From a virus: a DNA stretch of 26,396 nucleotides. The translations under genes were made by a program, and so were the position numbers. Below are positions 6,460 to 15,656 of the stretch, in pieces (the first letter of the stretch is position 1; each line of letters begins with the position of its first letter). The stretch lies in IMG/VR virus record IMGVR_UViG_3300032677_000147, positions 1 to 26,396 of that record; one strand, given 5' to 3'. The notes beneath the pieces were generated by a model. That model was given only the letters and a program-made list of their open reading frames with translations. It did not search any database and was not told the origin of the DNA.

Positions 6460-8738
6460 TGTCTACAAGTATTGGCGCACTCAATATCTCGATGTCAGCT
6501 AATACATCATCTTTGCAATCGGACTTTTCTCGTGCTGCTGAGATTGCCAGGCGTGGCGGTAGTGACATTAAAGCTTCTATGTTGGACGCTGCTAATGCGG
6601 CAGAGCATGGTTTTAAAAGCGTTGCTGATTCTATGGGTTTGTTAGAAAGCCCAATTTCAAAAGCGTTAGAAGGATTTGGCGCAGTAGGTTTAGCTTTAGG
6701 TGCGGTAGCTGGTGGCGGATTTGTCTTTAAAGAGCTTGTGGGCGGCGCTATTGAAATGGGTGAGTCAATGGCTAACCTATCCATCAAAACGGGTCTTAGC
6801 GTTGAATCTATTAGCAAATTTACGCTAATTGCTAGTCTTGCTGGAACCCAGATGGACACCGTTGCGGGATTGATGAAGAAATTAGAAATTTCCGCATCGC
6901 AAGCCGCAAATGGCAATAAAAATTTAGCCGCAGTTTATACGGCTTTGGGCATTAGCGTACAAGAACTTAAAACGTTGGCTCCAGATGAGCTAATGACACG
7001 AGTTGCTAAATCCATTCAAGGATTAGACCCTAACACCGTTCAAGATGTAATGAAATCTATTGGGGGCAAGGGTGGGGCAGAGGCTTTAGTGTTTTTGCGT
7101 GAGTTAAATGAAAGATTTGACGATACTCACTCAAAAATATCTACTCAATTTGCTGCTGATGCCAAAGAATTTGGCGATAACATCAAAATAATGACCGAAA
7201 ACACTAAGTATCTTGGTGTTGAGTTCGCATCGCATTTAGTACCTAGCATCAATATTGCTATTGAAGCTTTCAATGAAGCGAGAAAAGCTGGAGATGGATT
7301 CTTTACCAGCCTTTATAACGCAGCCAATTTAAAATTATCGTTATCGGGCGTTGACTTTACTCATGTAGGCGATGAAATTACTTCCGCCCAGGCAAAGATT
7401 GATAAATTAAAAGCTGATGATGCCAGCGCTTCCTCCAATCCTGGAGTTGTGCGTTTAGGCGGAAACAATAGTGAGCTTATCAAAACCCTTGAAGATAGAC
7501 TAACTATCCTTAAAGATTATCAAAAGAAGAATGCGGCAGCTTTGGCAAATCCAGTCGATGCCGATAAAAATAATGATGTTAATGCTGCCCTAGGATTGAA
7601 AAATAATTCTGCTGGTAATAACTTTTTAGCAGCGCTTAAGGCTCAATCCACTCAAGTTGAATCTAACAAAATCGCAATGCTGGAGCTGCAAGCTTCAGAA
7701 AAAGGCGTAGCAGATCAAGCAGCGCCATTAATTGCAAAAATTAAAGAATTAGACGAATCAAGAGGTGTAGATGCCTATGCCAAAAACTTAGAAATTCAAA
7801 ATTCAGACTTAGGATTTCAACAGCAATTAATCGGAAAAAATGTTCAAGAAGTTGAAATTTTAAACATTGAACATAAAAATACGGTTGATTTAGAAAAGCA
7901 AAAGGCTCAACTTACTAAAGAATACGGCGATTTATCGGAAAAAACTTTACAGCGAATGACTGATCTGACGCAATCGGCAACTAGACAGCAAATTGATGCT
8001 GTTCGCCAACGTCAGGCCGCAGAAACTTCATGGAGCGCTGGCGCTAGTAAATCTATTGCAGATTATTCTTATGCCGCTAACAACGCAGCAACAGGCGCAA
8101 GCACCGCTTTTAGTAACGGCTTTAAAAACATGGAAGATGCTGTTGTGAACTTTGCCATGACAGGAAAGCTTAATTTTTCTAACTTTGCAACCAGCGTAAT
8201 AAGCGATTTAATTCGTATTCAAGCCCGTGCCGCTATTTCTGGAATTGCAACTAGCTTAGGTCAAGCCATTGGATTAGGCGGCTACGGATCTGCCACAGAA
8301 GGAAGTTCCAATTTTATTGGCCCATCTTCAGCATTGGCAAACAAAAGCGCAAACGGAAATATTTTTAGCGGCGGAAATGTAATTCCATTTGCTAATGGCG
8401 GCGTTGTTTCAACTCCAACATTATTTCCAATGGCAAATGGTGGAACAGGGTTAATGGGGGAGGCTGGAACAGAGGCCGTAATGCCGTTAACTCGTGACGG
8501 ATCTGGAAAGCTTGGGGTGAAGTCTCTAGGCGCACAAACACCTGGAAACGTCATAAATATTACTGTAAATAATGAAGCTGGTGGAGATGGATACACAGCA
8601 GTTGCCACAGCCAAGAAAAATGATAGCGGAATTGATGTAGAAGTATTAGTTAAAAAAGCAATGGCAACAGACCTTAGAAATAACGGAGCAATGTCTCAGC
8701 AAATGGCAAGCGTTTTTGGTCTTAGAAGGGCAATGTAA
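6459..8738 (+). CDS. Tail tape measure protein
   Basis: 759 residues. It spans the tail lumen during assembly, sets tail length and helps DNA pass into the cell. Residues 1-60 are helical. A glycine/alanine-rich hydrophobic segment near 68-95 (GFGAVGLALGAVAGGGFVF) could cross a membrane on ejection. There follows SLAGTQMDTVAGLMKKLEISASQA, a typical tape-measure segment. Residues 390-530 are long charged helices. Around 560-600 the stretch MEDAVVNFAMTGKLNFSNFA is the lambda gpH C-terminal domain signature, and the MGEAGTEAVMPLTRDGSGKLGV motif near 670-690 is also characteristic. At about 0.15 nm per residue, 759 residues suggest a tail of roughly 110 nm. It starts in a TAATG overlap with gpGT and ends in another with the gpM-like gene. 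Confidence 0.93.
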   Translation: MSTSIGALNISMSANTSSLQSDFSRAAEIARRGGSDIKASMLDAANAAEHGFKSVADSMGLLESPISKALEGFGAVGLALGAVAGGGFVFKELVGGAIEMGESMANLSIKTGLSVESISKFTLIASLAGTQMDTVAGLMKKLEISASQAANGNKNLAAVYTALGISVQELKTLAPDELMTRVAKSIQGLDPNTVQDVMKSIGGKGGAEALVFLRELNERFDDTHSKISTQFAADAKEFGDNIKIMTENTKYLGVEFASHLVPSINIAIEAFNEARKAGDGFFTSLYNAANLKLSLSGVDFTHVGDEITSAQAKIDKLKADDASASSNPGVVRLGGNNSELIKTLEDRLTILKDYQKKNAAALANPVDADKNNDVNAALGLKNNSAGNNFLAALKAQSTQVESNKIAMLELQASEKGVADQAAPLIAKIKELDESRGVDAYAKNLEIQNSDLGFQQQLIGKNVQEVEILNIEHKNTVDLEKQKAQLTKEYGDLSEKTLQRMTDLTQSATRQQIDAVRQRQAAETSWSAGASKSIADYSYAANNAATGASTAFSNGFKNMEDAVVNFAMTGKLNFSNFATSVISDLIRIQARAAISGIATSLGQAIGLGGYGSATEGSSNFIGPSSALANKSANGNIFSGGNVIPFANGGVVSTPTLFPMANGGTGLMGEAGTEAVMPLTRDGSGKLGVKSLGAQTPGNVINITVNNEAGGDGYTAVATAKKNDSGIDVEVLVKKAMATDLRNNGAMSQQMASVFGLRRAM

Positions 8739-9100
8739 TGACAACCCCAACCCTTCCAACATACGCAAAAATACTTTTTAATGGCTATCAAGAGCAAAGA
8801 GAGTCCGCTATTCTGAGGTCGGATATGGAATCTGGGCCTCCAAGACAAGCTAAAGTTCGATCTACTGTCATGATGACAAGAACTTGCAATATTTATATTG
8901 AAGGTTTGAGCAATTATCTGGCATTTAAAACCTGGTTCTCTAGCACTCTAAGCGAAGGAGCTTCTTGGTTTAACTATTCTGATCCAGTAACGGGAACGGT
9001 AGTTCAAGCTCGTTTTGTCAATGGTGGATTTACCGCAACCCCAATGTTAGGTGGAATGTCCGCCTGGCAAGTGCAAGCAAAAATAGAGTCTTGGGGTTAA
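8738..9100 (+). CDS. Minor tail protein, gpM-like
   Basis: 120 residues starting in a TAATG overlap with the tape measure gene. Placement directly after the tape measure and before DUF1833, NlpC/P60 and tip genes is that of lambda gpM, a tail tip component. The visible pattern fits: an N-terminal YAKILFNGYQEQRESAILRSDMESGPPRQ, a central FKTWFSSTLSEGASWFNYSDP, and the end MSAWQVQAKIESWG. Many siphophages have this R-S-x-M-D/E-x-G-x-x-(K/R)-(Q/R) and W-F-x-Y-x-D-P pattern. The gpM label rests mainly on position and general form. Confidence 0.75.
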   Translation: MTTPTLPTYAKILFNGYQEQRESAILRSDMESGPPRQAKVRSTVMMTRTCNIYIEGLSNYLAFKTWFSSTLSEGASWFNYSDPVTGTVVQARFVNGGFTATPMLGGMSAWQVQAKIESWG

Positions 9101-9103
9101 TAA

Positions 9104-9580
9104 ATGACACGAGCATATTCGTCCGCTTATAAGTCAACACTTTCATCTGTTAGCGCACAAGAAGCGCCATTAGTTTTATTGGAAATCGATCATCCTTTAT
9201 TAACCGTTCCCGTTCGAGTCATAAACGATACGCAAGACTTAGTAAGCAATGGAAATACTTTTATTGCTTGTCCGTTTAGATGTATTTTGCCAGATGACTA
9301 TGAAAGCCAATTGCCAAAAGCAAAGTTAGCTGTTGATAACGTTGGGCAAGATTTAATGTATTGGATCGAAACAAGTAATGGCGGACAGGGAAGCACCGTT
9401 AAATTCATGCAAATCATGCGATCAAGGCCTGATTTAATTGAATGGCAAATTACCATGAATCTTTATAACGTAAACGTCACAATGCAAGAAGTAACGGCAG
9501 ATTTAGGTTTTGACAATCTATTTTCTCGGCCTGCAATTTGCATTCAATATCGACCAGATAACTCAAGCGGAATTTTTTAA
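9104..9580 (+). CDS. DUF1833 minor tail protein, gpL-like
   Basis: 158 residues, beginning three bases past the preceding stop. The opening (AYSSAYKSTLSSVSAQEAPLVLLEIDHP), the VRVINDTQDLVSNGNTFIACPFRCILPDD segment and LPKAKLAVDNVGQDLMYWIE match the DUF1833 pattern of tail tip proteins that occupy the lambda L position. In lambda, L is part of the tail tip complex on which the tube grows. A segment QEVTADLGFDNLFSRPAIC near the end is also typical. Its TAA is followed directly by the TTG start of the next gene. Confidence 0.8.
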   Translation: MTRAYSSAYKSTLSSVSAQEAPLVLLEIDHPLLTVPVRVINDTQDLVSNGNTFIACPFRCILPDDYESQLPKAKLAVDNVGQDLMYWIETSNGGQGSTVKFMQIMRSRPDLIEWQITMNLYNVNVTMQEVTADLGFDNLFSRPAICIQYRPDNSSGIF

Positions 9581-9970
9581 TTGCATTGGTCATCCAATTA
9601 CATCGGAGATCCTTATGTCTCTGGTGAAGCTGATTGCGCTCGTCTTTTAAGTCGTGTAAGGCGTGAAGTTTTCAAGCTTCCAACCCCTGAAGAAATAGAA
9701 GTTGCAAGAGCATCTTCAAGGCTTGGTCGGGTAGGGCAAATGACTGATTTAGTCGCTATTTATGGCGAAAAAACTAATGACCCAAAAGAAGGGGATGCTG
9801 TTCTCATGATTTGCGCTGGTAGACCTGGGCATATTGGAGTTTTTTGCATAGTAAATGGCGATAAATGCGTACTTCATGCTATGGAAAACGCAGGAATGGT
9901 AGTGCTGCACAAAATTCGAGATTTAAGCAAATTTTTCTTAATGGTAGAGGGATATTACAAGTGGAAGTGA
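9581..9970 (+). CDS. NlpC/P60-family tail protein, gpK-like
   Basis: 129 residues. The frame's preceding stop is the TAA at 9578-9580, so TTG at 9581 is the first usable codon, and the family N-terminus (HWSSNYIGDPYVSGEADCARLL) begins right there, making TTG the likely start. The catalytic Cys is expected in EADCARL (Cys19) and the His in PGHIGVF (His84), with a second conserved His in VLHAME. These cysteine peptidases sit at the tail tip and are thought to cut peptidoglycan cross-links during DNA entry. The position between gpL-like and the tip protein gene matches lambda K. The stop overlaps the next gene's ATG (TGATG). Confidence 0.85.
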   Translation: MHWSSNYIGDPYVSGEADCARLLSRVRREVFKLPTPEEIEVARASSRLGRVGQMTDLVAIYGEKTNDPKEGDAVLMICAGRPGHIGVFCIVNGDKCVLHAMENAGMVVLHKIRDLSKFFLMVEGYYKWK

Positions 9971-12900
9971 TGAACGCTACAAATAGCCCTTTGATGAATG
10001 CTATGGATGTTATTTGGCATCCCCATCCAGTCTTAATAGGAGCAGATCGTAAAGTTATCTCTAAAGAGGTTGCACAAGGATCGACAGTTAGAGAAATATT
10101 GCTCGAAACGGGAATTGATGACCGTCAATCAATTATTGTCCTATTAGATGACCGCTTATTAACTGTAGATGAGTGGGATATTATTTGCCCAAAAAACGGG
10201 CAGTTAATTAACGTTCAGGCGGCAGCTAGTGGCGGTGGCGGTGGCGGCGGTGGATCAAACCCATTGCAGATTGTTGCTTTAATTGCGGTAGTTGTTTTAT
10301 CGGTTTATACGGCGGGAGCAGTAGGCGCTGCCTATGGCGCTGCGTGGGGTGCTGCTGCTGGTGCAGCTATTAGTATTGCTGGCTCGATGGTGGTTAATGC
10401 TATCTTTAAAGCCGTTGTTCCAGGAACTGACACAAGCTCAACTAGCGGCGTAAATTCCCAATCTTCACCTACCTATAGCATTACGGGTGGAAGTAATCGG
10501 TCTAGGCCATATGAGTCTATGCCCGTCGTAATGGGAACAATGCAATTTTTTCCAGATATGGGAGCAAAACCATATACAGAGTTTCAAGGTGACGATCAAT
10601 ACTTATATCAGATTTTTAACCTAGGTTTATCTGATTTAGCTCTAAGTAATTGGCAGATTGGAACCAGTCCAATTACAGATTACACAAATTACGCCTGGTA
10701 TGGTTGCGATTCCCAAGGAAGAATAACTTCTTTTCCTGGAAATGTAGATACCATTTCAGGCGGCGTTCTTACTAATGCAAGCGGATGGATGACACGCTCA
10801 AGCTCTACAGATTCTTACAAGCTTGGAATTGATGTTATTACAACCCTTTACTATGCAAATAATAATGGTGGATTAGACTCAACTAGCGTTTCTTTAACTA
10901 TTCAACATAGGCCAACTGGCACATCTTCTTGGATTAATTCAACCATTGAAAATGAAGTTAGCAATACTGTCATTATTTCTGGCGCATCCCAAAGCCCAAT
11001 TAGAAAAACTTACTATATTGACGTTGCAAATGGTGCTTATGACGTAAGAATTTTAAGAAATACCGCAGATTCTACAGATTCCAGAACCCAAAACGCAACT
11101 ACTTGGGACACCTTAAGAAGTTATCAATTAGATACCTCTACTTATGTTGGGCAAAATAGAATTGGCTTGGTAATTAAAGCGTCCGATCAATTAAATGGAA
11201 CGGTTCAGCAGCTTTCGGTCACGGCGATTGCAAATGCTAATTACTGGAACGGTTCATCTTGGGTTTATGGACAGACCAGTAACCCTGCACATTGGTTTAT
11301 GGATTTTTCCAAAGGAAGATTTGATAGCGCTGGAAAACTTCTGTATGGCGTAGGAATGCCAGATTCCCAAATTGATTTGGATGGGCTACATTCTTGGGCT
11401 GCATTTTGTGATGCTGAAAGTTTAAGCTTTAATGCTGTCTTTGATAGCACTCAGACCGCAGCGGATGTACTTACAACAATTGCAAGATGTGGTTTTGCTT
11501 CACCATCATGGGCAACAGGAAAAATAGGCGTTGTTTGGGATCAAAGAAACGCATCTCCAGTAGCTGCATTTGGAATGAGCAATATTTTGCGAGGAAGTTT
11601 TTCAGTTAATTACATAACGGAACAGCTTGCAGAAGAAGTCATTGTTACTTACGTTAATCCAGCAAATAACTGGGTTCAAGATCAAGTTAGGGTAATTGTT
11701 CCAGGCGTAACAAGCCCATCCAGATCAAGCTCGATTAATTTGCTTGGCTGTACCAATCAAGCAATGGCTGGTAAATTTGCAAATTACATTGCCGCACAGC
11801 AATACTACAGAACTCGTCGAATTCAATGGGATTGCGATTTTGAAGGATTTGTATGCCAACGTGGTGACGTAGTGTTGCTATCTCACGACCTTACCCAATG
11901 GGGGTATTCTGGTCGAGTTATTAGCCATACTGGAAACACATTAACAATAGATAGAACTGTTCCAAGAAGTGGAAAAACAGACTATTTAATGCTTAAAAAG
12001 CCAGATGGAACAATGACTACATACACAGTCGTTTCTGGTAGCGGAGATTCAAACTCCTTGACATTAAATGTCGCTCCAGATTTTGAAACTGGAACGTTGG
12101 ATATGGATCATATTTGGTTTTTCTCTCCATTGCCAACTCCAGGAAAGCTAGTAAAAATACTTTCTGTTCAGCCTTCAAGCGAATCTAGGGTTACTGTAGT
12201 TGCAACCGATGAAGATCCAGAGTTTTATTCAGCTTGGGATGGAACTTGGAATGCCGCTTATTCAAATACTTTATTGCTTAATAGCACCCCAATGGTTAAC
12301 TCCGCAACTATTAGCGAGTTGGTGTATATGGGAAGTGATAACAACGTTTTATCGTTAATTACTGTTAGTTTTTATGCGTCTAATTTTGAAAAAGGCGATG
12401 TGAAATGGAGAATTAATGGAGGCGCTTGGAATAGGTTGACTACATATACAAATCAATTTGATTTGACGGTAGACCAAACTGGTTCTTTGGATATTCAAAT
12501 TTTACCCACTTCTGGGACGTTTGCTGGGTCAGTATTTTTACAATCATTTACCGTAAATGGTCAGCCACTTATTCCGCCAGATGTTACGGCAATTACAGAG
12601 CTTTTAATACCAACTGGAATTCAATTAACTTGGAATCAGGTTCCATTACCATCTCTTTATGATTATGAGATTAGGCAAGGAAGCTCTTGGGGAGCATCTT
12701 CTTTAGTTGGATATTACAAAGGTAGCACCGTAACACTTCCACCAAAATCATCGGGTTCTTATACATACTTTATTAAAGCTAGAAACAATAAAAATAGCGA
12801 GTCTACAAACGCTGCACAAGTTTCTGTAACCATTGGGACACCAGCAACCCCAACGTTAAACACAAGCATTATTGGGCAAAATTATGTTTTAAATTGGACT

Positions 12901-14349
12901 ATTCCTCTTAGCACGTTCCCTATAGACCATTACATTATTTCAAATGGCGCTACATTAGCTGCTGCAACTCAAATAGCAATTGCATATTCAACTCAATATC
13001 AAAGTGCGGTTACTTATGGTGGGTCGCAAACATATTGGGTAGCTGCCGTAGATGTAGCAGGAAATATTGGTGGGTATGCATCACAAAGTTTGACGATACC
13101 AGCACCTTCATCTCCATCAATAGCCTCATCGTTTAATGGTGAGAATTATGTATTAAGTTGGACTAATGCTATTACTGCGTTGCCAATTGACCATTACATT
13201 ATCAAATCAGGTGCAACATTAGCTTTAGCAACAGATGTAGCGCAATCTTATACAAATCAATACCAAGCACCAGCAAACTTTGGCGGATCTAATACTTTTT
13301 GGGTTGCTGGTGTTGATGTAGCGGGAAACATCGGAAGCTATGGTCAGGTTCAAGTTCTAGTAATACCTCCAGCGCCAACAGTTATTACTGCTCAAGTAAT
13401 TGATAATAATGTTCTTCTTTATTGGACGGATTCAACTCGTTCATTGCCCGTTTCTTCTTATGAAGTGCGAAAAGGCACGGACTATAACTCCGCTTTTGTT
13501 CTTGGAACAAAATCTGGTCTGTTTACCACCGTTTTTGAAACAGCCGCTGGAAACTATACATATTGGATCACGGGTATTGATAGCGCTGGTAATTATGGAA
13601 CGCCGTCGCTAGTCACAGCATTAGTAAATCAGCCCCCTGATTACATATTACATTCCGATTTATACAGTATTTTTAATGGCACAAAAAATAATGCAATTAC
13701 TGATTCTGGATCGTTAATTCTGCCTATTGATACATCCTCAACCTTTGCTGCACATTTTTCTACGCATGGTTGGAATACTTTACAAGATCAGATAAATGCT
13801 GGTTATCCTGTTTATGCTCAACCATCACTATCAAGCGGATACTATGAAGAGCTAATTGATTATGGTGCGGTAATTTCATCATCAAATGTAGCAGTAAACA
13901 TTACAAGTGATGTAATTTCAGGATCTCCAACTTTATCAACAACCATAAGCTCAAGTGCTGATGGGGTTACTTGGATAGATTATTCAAATACTACTCAAGC
14001 CTATTTAACGAATTTTAGATATGTTAAATATAGAGTTACAGTAACGTCATCTGATAATTTATCAATAATCAGAATTGATTCTCTTGAATTTAAATTAGAC
14101 GTTAAATTAAAAAACGACGCTGGAAATGTAAATTGCCTAGCATCTGATAGCGGCGGAACTGTAGTTAATTTCTTTGTTCAATTTGTTGATGTTATTTCTA
14201 TTCAAGTAACACCAAAATCAACTACACCAATAACCGCAATCTATGATTTCTTAGATGCCCCTTATCCAACCAGCTTCAAAATTCTTTTATTCAATTCCTC
14301 TGGAATTCGTGTCAACGGCACGGTTTCTTGGGCAGCTAAAGGCTATTAA
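9970..14349 (+). CDS. Central tail tip/host specificity protein, gpI+gpJ-type (TipJ)
   Basis: About 1459 residues from ATG 9970. GTG at 9961 is an alternative start with a better-spaced AGAGGG upstream; ATG is chosen for its TGATG overlap. Residues 10-80 (VIWHPHPVLIG...) form a small beta domain like the N-terminus of lambda gpI, followed by eight glycines and a hydrophobic Ala/Gly-rich region (about 98-150) able to cross a membrane. The segment RPYESMPVVMGTMQFFPD opens the gpJ-type tip core, which includes the FCDAESLSFNAVFD and VGEVIV-like EELAEEVIVTYVN regions. From about residue 870 come fibronectin-III-like repeats; two of them (nucleotides 12838-13368) are near copies. The unique C-terminal 230 residues are probably the receptor-binding part. 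It nucleates the tail and contacts the host receptor. Confidence 0.9.
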   Translation: MNATNSPLMNAMDVIWHPHPVLIGADRKVISKEVAQGSTVREILLETGIDDRQSIIVLLDDRLLTVDEWDIICPKNGQLINVQAAASGGGGGGGGSNPLQIVALIAVVVLSVYTAGAVGAAYGAAWGAAAGAAISIAGSMVVNAIFKAVVPGTDTSSTSGVNSQSSPTYSITGGSNRSRPYESMPVVMGTMQFFPDMGAKPYTEFQGDDQYLYQIFNLGLSDLALSNWQIGTSPITDYTNYAWYGCDSQGRITSFPGNVDTISGGVLTNASGWMTRSSSTDSYKLGIDVITTLYYANNNGGLDSTSVSLTIQHRPTGTSSWINSTIENEVSNTVIISGASQSPIRKTYYIDVANGAYDVRILRNTADSTDSRTQNATTWDTLRSYQLDTSTYVGQNRIGLVIKASDQLNGTVQQLSVTAIANANYWNGSSWVYGQTSNPAHWFMDFSKGRFDSAGKLLYGVGMPDSQIDLDGLHSWAAFCDAESLSFNAVFDSTQTAADVLTTIARCGFASPSWATGKIGVVWDQRNASPVAAFGMSNILRGSFSVNYITEQLAEEVIVTYVNPANNWVQDQVRVIVPGVTSPSRSSSINLLGCTNQAMAGKFANYIAAQQYYRTRRIQWDCDFEGFVCQRGDVVLLSHDLTQWGYSGRVISHTGNTLTIDRTVPRSGKTDYLMLKKPDGTMTTYTVVSGSGDSNSLTLNVAPDFETGTLDMDHIWFFSPLPTPGKLVKILSVQPSSESRVTVVATDEDPEFYSAWDGTWNAAYSNTLLLNSTPMVNSATISELVYMGSDNNVLSLITVSFYASNFEKGDVKWRINGGAWNRLTTYTNQFDLTVDQTGSLDIQILPTSGTFAGSVFLQSFTVNGQPLIPPDVTAITELLIPTGIQLTWNQVPLPSLYDYEIRQGSSWGASSLVGYYKGSTVTLPPKSSGSYTYFIKARNNKNSESTNAAQVSVTIGTPATPTLNTSIIGQNYVLNWTIPLSTFPIDHYIISNGATLAAATQIAIAYSTQYQSAVTYGGSQTYWVAAVDVAGNIGGYASQSLTIPAPSSPSIASSFNGENYVLSWTNAITALPIDHYIIKSGATLALATDVAQSYTNQYQAPANFGGSNTFWVAGVDVAGNIGSYGQVQVLVIPPAPTVITAQVIDNNVLLYWTDSTRSLPVSSYEVRKGTDYNSAFVLGTKSGLFTTVFETAAGNYTYWITGIDSAGNYGTPSLVTALVNQPPDYILHSDLYSIFNGTKNNAITDSGSLILPIDTSSTFAAHFSTHGWNTLQDQINAGYPVYAQPSLSSGYYEELIDYGAVISSSNVAVNITSDVISGSPTLSTTISSSADGVTWIDYSNTTQAYLTNFRYVKYRVTVTSSDNLSIIRIDSLEFKLDVKLKNDAGNVNCLASDSGGTVVNFFVQFVDVISIQVTPKSTTPITAIYDFLDAPYPTSFKILLFNSSGIRVNGTVSWAAKGY
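12838..13368 (+). repeat. Tandem near-identical Fn3-like repeat pair in the tip protein
   Basis: Two units of about 265 bases (12838-13100 and 13101-13368) encode the same series of motifs: NYVL(N/S)WT, FPIDHYII / LPIDHYII, GATLA, then YWVAAVDVAGNIG / FWVAGVDVAGNIG. A third, more diverged unit follows to about 13635, and a fourth lies before (about 12580-12837). This indicates expansion by tandem duplication, with the middle pair the youngest. Confidence 0.8.
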
Positions 14350-14351
14350 TT

Positions 14352-15398
14352 ATGTCTAGTTCTGATTTTAATAAACCGATCACATCTGATAACTATGTCA
14401 ATATTCCAACAGAAATTAAATCAACTGCTATTGACCTTGCTTTAGGATTAGACCCAGCAACAACAAGCCCAGCAAACACTCCAGTAAATGCAATTCGCTG
14501 GAATTCAGCAAATTCCTATTGGGAAAAGTTTTCTGGATCAGCATGGTCTGCCCTAACTGCAACTTATGCAATCGTAGTTTCACAAGCTATAAAGCTAAAA
14601 AACGCATTTGCATTAAATATTTCTGGGGATATAACAGGATCAGTAAACATTGATGGGTCTGGACCTGTAACATTAATATCAACCCTAACATCAGTCAATT
14701 CTAATGTCGGTGGGTTTGGATCATCTGTAACAGTTCCATCATTTACTGTGGATGCAAAGGGAAGAATTACATCTGCTAGTGGGGTTGCCATAAATGTTAT
14801 TTCTGCTCTTGGGTATACCCCATACAACTCTACCAATCCAAGCGGTTATCAGACATCTGCTGGTAGCGTTTCTTATGCTACTAGCTCTGGATCTGCAAGT
14901 TCAGCATCTACTGTTCCCTGGTCTGGAGTGTCTGGAAAACCATCGGTAACTACATGGAATTGGGCATGGTCTGGTCAAGGTGGGCAGCCAACCTGGTTAT
15001 GGGGTGGTAGTGACGGGGTAAATTTTTACGTCTATAACCCAGCAAATTTTTCGGTAAATTACGCCAATAGCGCTGGATCTGCGGGATATGCAGCCTCCGC
15101 TGGATCTGCTGGAAACGGTGGAGTGACATCCGTTAATGGTCAAACTGGCGCAGTTACCGTTACTTCTCCGACATATACCAGTCAACTAACAAATAACAGC
15201 GGTTTTATTACAGCAGCCGCAAACGTAGCAAGCGCAAACTATGCGGGATCTGCTGGAAACGGGATTTCAAGCGTTTCTTCTTGGAGTTTTTATAGCGGAA
15301 CGACTACCTACAACTTTCAAAGAATAACCATATCCAATGGAAATTATTTCGATACGCCTATTAGCTCTGTGAATACCGCTGGTAGTGGCGGTGGATAA
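14352..15398 (+). CDS. Tail fibre protein (first fibre)
   Basis: 348 residues, starting two bases after the tip protein stop. The N-terminal half carries segments widespread in phage fibres: TPVNAIRWNSANSYWEKFSGSAW, then SGDITGSVNIDGSGPVTL, then VTVPSFTVDAKGRITSAS followed by ALGYTPYN. The second half is rich in Ser/Ala/Gly (SAGSAGYAASAGSAGNGG), contains SVNGQTGAVTV, another common fibre motif, and ends with a small domain and a Gly-rich tail (NTAGSGGG). Such proteins form trimeric beta-structured fibres attached to the tail tip. The receptor is unknown. A glycine-rich end is often the exposed receptor-binding tip in other fibres, but that is inference here. Confidence 0.82.
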   Translation: MSSSDFNKPITSDNYVNIPTEIKSTAIDLALGLDPATTSPANTPVNAIRWNSANSYWEKFSGSAWSALTATYAIVVSQAIKLKNAFALNISGDITGSVNIDGSGPVTLISTLTSVNSNVGGFGSSVTVPSFTVDAKGRITSASGVAINVISALGYTPYNSTNPSGYQTSAGSVSYATSSGSASSASTVPWSGVSGKPSVTTWNWAWSGQGGQPTWLWGGSDGVNFYVYNPANFSVNYANSAGSAGYAASAGSAGNGGVTSVNGQTGAVTVTSPTYTSQLTNNSGFITAAANVASANYAGSAGNGISSVSSWSFYSGTTTYNFQRITISNGNYFDTPISSVNTAGSGGG

Positions 15399-15416
15399 TT
15401 TTTTAAGGAAATACAC

Positions 15417-15599
15417 ATGAAATATGCAAGTACTTTTATTAATAACGAAATTGAAAAAGTTGTTGTTTTATTAAACTTAGATCAAGTTCCGCAATTTGAT
15501 CCAGAAAATCCTCATCCTCAAACTTATGTTGTAGAAGATAGCGTTGAAGTTGGATGGATAAAGGATGACACAGGAAAATTTATAGCCCCACCAGCTTAA
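15417..15599 (+). CDS. Small fibre-associated protein of unknown function
   Basis: 60 residues with a strong ribosome binding site (TTTTTTAAGGAAATACAC before the ATG). The end, DSVEVGWIKDDTGKFIAPP, is a pattern seen in many short proteins next to phage fibre genes, some of which are fibre assembly factors; VGW followed by a short F-x-x-P segment is the common element. It is the last gene before a terminator, so it belongs to the same transcript as the first fibre. No enzyme or membrane feature is visible. A chaperone or small fibre subunit role is plausible but unproven. Confidence 0.75.
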   Translation: MKYASTFINNEIEKVVVLLNLDQVPQFDPENPHPQTYVVEDSVEVGWIKDDTGKFIAPPA

Positions 15600-15616
15600 C
15601 CGTAATTACAAAACCC

Positions 15617-15638
15617 AACCCGCTTCGGCGGGTTTTTT
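15617..15638 (+). terminator. Rho-independent terminator after the first fibre cassette
   Basis: Seven-base-pair stem AACCCGC/GCGGGTT (15617-15623 with 15628-15634) with a TTCG loop; T run at 15633-15638. Eighteen bases past the preceding stop. Confidence 0.9.
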
Positions 15639-15656
15639 ATTGCCTAGAAAATTTCT

